DNA of 64,000 nt from Marchantia polymorpha subsp. ruderalis (Eukaryota; Streptophyta; Marchantiopsida; Marchantiales; Marchantiaceae): contig AP031357.1 in the NCBI GenBank assembly GCA_037833965.1, forward strand, positions 16,202,001-16,266,000, read 5' to 3'. The notes under the pieces are model-generated. The model did not search any database. It saw only the letters and a program-made list of their open reading frames with translations, and was not told the origin of the DNA. This document shows, in pieces, positions 59,800 to 64,000 of the stretch; position 1 is the first letter of the stretch, and each line of letters opens with the position of its first letter. The position numbers were made by a program, and so were the translations under genes.

Positions 59800-62694
59800 G
59801 TCTCTCCTTGAACGTGTGAGTTCTCGGAAAGCTTTAACCGGAAATGTGGTCTAGGGAACCTGCCCCCGAGAAGGGGTTGTGACGAGTGTATAGTGTGTCG
59901 TAAGGGACACAGCCTAGACCTTCGCGGCTTACAGAAGATGTGATGTCCCCGGAATTCCTTTTTGTTTTTATCTTGACGCCTCACTGGAATATGGTAAAGG
60001 AATCTGCACAGGAAGGGGAAACCAGTAACTTTCAGGTCGTGACGGGTTTATTGAGTGTGTTATGGGAAAGAGGATAGATGCTAAGACGGCATAAAAGCAG
60101 AGTTTAAAATCCCAAGAGTGGAGACATTAAAAGAGAAATTAGAGATGCCAAAGCAATTTTGAAAACTTACAAAGGAAAAAACGAGGAAGTTGGCAGAACT
60201 AAAATTAATTTGGGATTTTAAGGTACTTTTGTTGCGGGCAGTGCAGGTATTCTGGTCCCAGAACCTTTGGTAAACCATAGTCGTAGATATAACCAAACTT
60301 GAAAGCTTAACAGTAGAAAGCAATGCCAATCATCTTTCTCACCAATTATAAGAATCAGGTGACACCTTAGTTTGGTTTGTAAGTCTTCATTGTTTGATGT
60401 TATAACTTCTGATGAAAAAAGTAAGATAGTTGTCATAGCCAAATTCGTAATTCGATTTCTATGTTTTTCTTGATATTGAGCAGATGTAACTCTATATTGT
60501 ACCTGATTCTAGAAAGATAATTAACGTTGAGGTAAGACCAGTCTACGAGACTCTCCTAGTCATCCAAGATGATGTGGCTTTTGATTGCATTTTTACAACT
60601 TAAATTGAGCTATCTTTGGTAAAAAAACTCCAATGAGTTAGAAGTCATTACAACATATATAAATCTTCAAAAATAGCACACTAGTGCACGTAGTTCTCAA
60701 AAGATAAGTTGACTTTTACTTCTATAATTTGACATTCATCTGAACTATGTGACATAAATTGGTAAGTATTCCAATGTTAGTTGTCTTTAAACTAACACAT
60801 TGAACTATATCTTTCTTGTGCTTGACATGATTGTTAAGTGTACCATGTCATTAAATATTGACAAAATAGAAGTCCAATTTGTTCAAACACATAAGTTCAC
60901 TTTGAACGGATACGCTCCAATTGAGCTGGGATTGCTGCATGCATTGATAGAATGTACAAGTGGAAAAATATCTTTCAAACGTTATCTAGTTTAAAAATCA
61001 TATATTCATATTATGATCATTCTAAAAAATTTTGATTTCAAAAAACGTCGCTCAACCCACAGATTTTGATATAAAGCATGTAGAATTTTATTTTTAAAAA
61101 AATTTGTGAAAATCTATAAAAGAAATTCTTCAAAGATCGATTAGATATTTTGGTTATGAAAGTATTATGAACATAAATCTGAATAATTTTTAGGCTAGAT
61201 CATTTCCACCAAAAGCAATTGTGACATTGCATTAATTTTTTTTTTAAAAAAATTTCCTTAACTCAATTGTAGTAAGGCTAGAAGGGGTATCCAAAAACCA
61301 TGTATAGCTTGCACGTAATTTAGTGTTTTGAACGCAACTAGAATCACTTATCAAGTGTGCCTTAGAAGATATAATTTATAATAGACCAAAAATTCATATT
61401 CTTCAAAAAATTGGATGTTTGTAGTATTAACTCAAGTCTCAACCTAAACTCTAATTAACCTAACTTGGATTAGAGTTAGATGTAAGCTTATTCCTAGTAA
61501 GAATGAGAACTAGTGATTTTTGCTACCCTGTATAAATAAAAAGGGGAGTCACAGCTGGTAGTGAACACTTTGCAGGTTTTTAAGTTCAGACCTCGTTACT
61601 GTGAACGTTGTCTGAGAATGGCAAACCATGTATATTTTTGTGATTTATGAATATTTGTGCATTTCTGAGAAAATATCTCTTTGCAGTTTTTAGATTAAGA
61701 ATTTGGTTTGGGTTTTCAACCTAGAAATTTTCAAAATCTAGTTGATGTCAACTGATTGAATTCATTTGAAATCAGGTACTGTTTGCGAGCAAATGACACA
61801 CAAAACAAAATCAAGACTAGATGTGGAAAAAGTGTTGTCAAGACATTTGTATGTCTTATGGATTTGAGTTTAGAATGAAAAAATTGATAGAGATAAGGAG
61901 GTGGATATCTTCACGCCGAGCAAGAAATCAAGCAATTGATTGACTATCAAAAAGAACGTGGATTGTACTTTTGGTGGTGGACAACAGCAAAAAGATCCAT
62001 CTAGGCAAGTGATTAATCGATTATCATAAATTTTGTGATAGCGTCGAGACATTTGGATGTAAATTGAGAAAAAGTGCAATTTTTTTGACAGATCAAATGA
62101 TGATTTTGTAGATCGAATTGAGCAAAACAAATCGAGAAGAAAATAAAAAGTCAAGAGGCAAGCAGATTTTGGAGAGAGAGATCAAGATACAAAAGAGTGA
62201 GAAAAAATTACTAAGGTGTGGCGGCAAGAAAATCCTAAATCCTAAGGGAAGATGATAAAATAAACAATTTTGGCTTAAAATACTTGAAAACAGCTAACGG
62301 CTGAAAAAACAGCAGTCGCCGTTAAAAGACCAAACAACCAATGTTTTCGTAAAAAACTCTAACAACCTTTTCCTCATCATCTGGCAAGAAAATCCGTGTA
62401 GCCATCGTTTTTTGCAGAAATTCTTCCTGTTGCCACAATTTAATCCTTGATTCAGCCAGTCAAAATAGCTTCTGTTTAACAAAGTGCCTCTCTAATTGCT
62501 CAAGAAACATCTTGGAAAATAGATCTTAAAAAACCATAGGTTCCAAATTAAAAAAAAAATTCCTACCAATATTACAGATCCAGCCCTAGGTTCTTGAAAA
62601 GCCGTGTGATGGAAGACTATCAAGCACGGTTTCACGATAAAGGCTAATCGTTTGGGCATAAACCTAAATTTATGTTTAAAATCCAATTTATTAT
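59800..62694. other. AT-rich intergenic, no recognised gene
   Basis: No conserved coding block. The antisense frame over the tRNA (59706-59984) is an artefact of the tRNA sequence. A moderately purine-rich stretch at about 61.86-62.22 kb has no recognised element structure. Confidence 0.5.
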
Positions 62695-62936
62695 GGGAGC
62701 CGCTAGTCACCACTCACTTTTTGCTTTTCACCACTCATCCCCAATTCTAAAGAACCCATGCGCACTTTTCTCGCGCTCCGATTTAGAGCCGCGCGGACAG
62801 CCTTCAGACTAGCATAAGTTGCTATGGTAAGTTCTTGGTAACGATCCATGGTGATGTAAGTGGTGTTTTAGACGCGCTTTTCAAAATTGGGGATGAGTGT
62901 TGAATAGCGAAAAGTGAGATCTGACTAACGGCTCCC
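62695..62936. mobile_element. MITE, 242 bp, long TIRs and perfect 8-bp target duplication
   Basis: Both ends begin GGGAGCCG(C/T)TAGTCA, and the inverted repeats can be followed for about 57 bp (shared CTCACTTTT, CACTCATCCCCAATT) at roughly 80 percent identity by eye. Perfect direct repeats TTTATTAT flank the element at 62687-62694 and 62937-62944. The interior of about 125 bp is GC-richer and non-coding. The 8-bp duplication points to a hAT-type transposase acting in trans. The first bases resemble the element at 40901 (GGGAGCGGTTAGT), suggesting one superfamily. Confidence 0.88.
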
Positions 62937-62944
62937 TTTATTAT

Positions 62945-64000
62945 CTATAAAACCTGCTACGTGTTGTTTGGAAAAATATTAATTCAAATCATCTATCACG
63001 GATTTCCACTGAAAGTAATATTGTCAAAGCCATAAAACTCCAATTGATCGTCGTTTACCACATGATAACTTATATAATAAATGGTGGACATCTAGATACT
63101 GGTAATTTAAGAGCTTGAAGTACATTGCAAAAAATTTATTTATGTTACACATGCTCGAGATTAAGATTTGATTATGATGAAGTCAAGTACAATGAATTCC
63201 TATCTTACACATAATGTAGAGTAATCTCAACATTAAGATTTGATTATGAAATAGTCAAGTACAATGCTACATACGTGATGACTTTTATTTTGGAATAAAA
63301 AAATAAATGTCAAGTTGAAAATTATGGAGTTAAGCAAAACGTTGAAATCAAAATTTTCAAATTATAACAACAACTATTGGAGCAATCTTCAAGAATAAGT
63401 TGTGAGCATAGTTTTATTGCATATATAAATATTGTTTTTGAAACAATGAGATAATTATGACAATAGAAATATGTTGTTTGAGGCTACGGTTGGTATCACA
63501 TTTTTTATGTTAGAATTTCTTTTAGTATTTTTTTAATATCAAACGGTTCAACTTTTATGAAAAATGATAAATCTTTTAAATTGAAAATGCTTAATATTCA
63601 AATGTTTGATGTAATCCAACATGTATAAATTCAAGTAATATTTATTCCTAATATGAAAAAAATATTGGTATATTTTGGAACGTTAGATTCAAATTTTTGA
63701 TTGAAATTTTCAAAAGTAAATGGTTGAGGGTAAAATAAATGATAAATTATAATAAGATTCCCTAAACGTATCTATTTATACATGCTAGAATACATTATCA
63801 TGTGCAGTGAAGTCAACTTTACTAAATCTTGACTTGAGATGTTTTACGTATAATATCATAAACTAGTACACATGACTAGAAGTTTTTTCATGATTTTTGA
63901 TGCTCTCGTTCTAACAAATACAAAACTCCAATCATGAATATTGTTGGAAAAAAATTGATCATTATGCGATTTACAATGTGAAATTTTTCTACAAATGGAA
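62945..64000. other. AT-rich intergenic to window end
   Basis: No gene was recognised. A diverged tandem duplication lies at 63145-63266. Confidence 0.5.
63145..63266. repeat. Diverged tandem duplication (unit about 60-70 bp)
   Basis: Two adjacent units each contain TTACACAT, then ATTAAGATTTGATTATGA, then AGTCAAGTACAATG (units at about 63145-63194 and 63204-63266). They differ by small indels in the spacer. Confidence 0.7.

Noticed and set aside
59706-59984. Minus-strand ORF of 92 codons over the tRNA gene
   Set aside because: Its core is the reverse complement of tRNA-Pro, a well-known source of false small proteins in annotation. There is no independent coding evidence.
1-64000. CRISPR arrays, bacterial operons, rRNA genes and prophage
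   Set aside because: No regularly spaced repeats, Shine-Dalgarno-led gene strings or rRNA sequence were seen. The spliced genes show this is eukaryotic nuclear DNA.

Overview
The window looks like nuclear DNA of a land plant, most likely a non-seed plant (moss, liverwort, hornwort, lycophyte or fern). The evidence is spliced genes with GT-AG introns of about 70-600 bp, a plant CCD1-type carotenoid dioxygenase, a eukaryotic tRNA-Pro, a remnant of mitochondrial atp1 inside an intron, and long AT-rich intergenic tracts with small inverted-repeat transposons. The Patched-type transporter argues against a seed plant, because to my knowledge the familiar angiosperm members of that superfamily are NPC1-like. 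I cannot name the species.

Layout. 1-1828 (+): the 3' part of a CCD1-like gene, cut by the window start. 1829-8479: intergenic. 8480-10640: two decayed genomic copies of a piece of the neighbouring Patched-like gene, lying as an inverted repeat around about 9.35 kb. 11364-20341 (-): the large Patched/NPC1-type RND membrane protein gene. I resolved 23 exons with consistent reading phase, and the N-terminal exon(s) are missing. Its longest intron holds a degenerate mitochondrial atp1 fragment on the opposite strand. 20.3-23.1 kb: CpG-rich probable 5' region of that gene. 23.1-48.4 kb: a gene-poor, mostly AT-rich tract with at least three short inverted-repeat elements, hairpins and short orphan ORFs. 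48485-49696 (-): an intronless membrane-anchored PC-esterase-like (SGNH) protein. 50.4-53.7 kb: AT-rich desert. 54976-58736 (+): a six-exon ubiquitin-specific protease with the complete catalytic core. 59723-59794 (+): tRNA-Pro(AGG). 59.8-64 kb: AT-rich, with a clean 242-bp MITE at 62.7 kb.

The genes do not form one pathway. They cover apocarotenoid formation (CCD1), probable sterol/lipid transport or sensing (Patched-like), probable polysaccharide or lipid acyl modification (PC-esterase) and deubiquitination (USP). The most unusual feature is the Patched-like gene together with the inverted duplication of its own fragments 1-2 kb beyond its 3' end. That is the arrangement proposed as a source of hairpin small-RNA loci. 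All exon boundaries come from reading splice sites and phase by eye, without alignments or transcripts.
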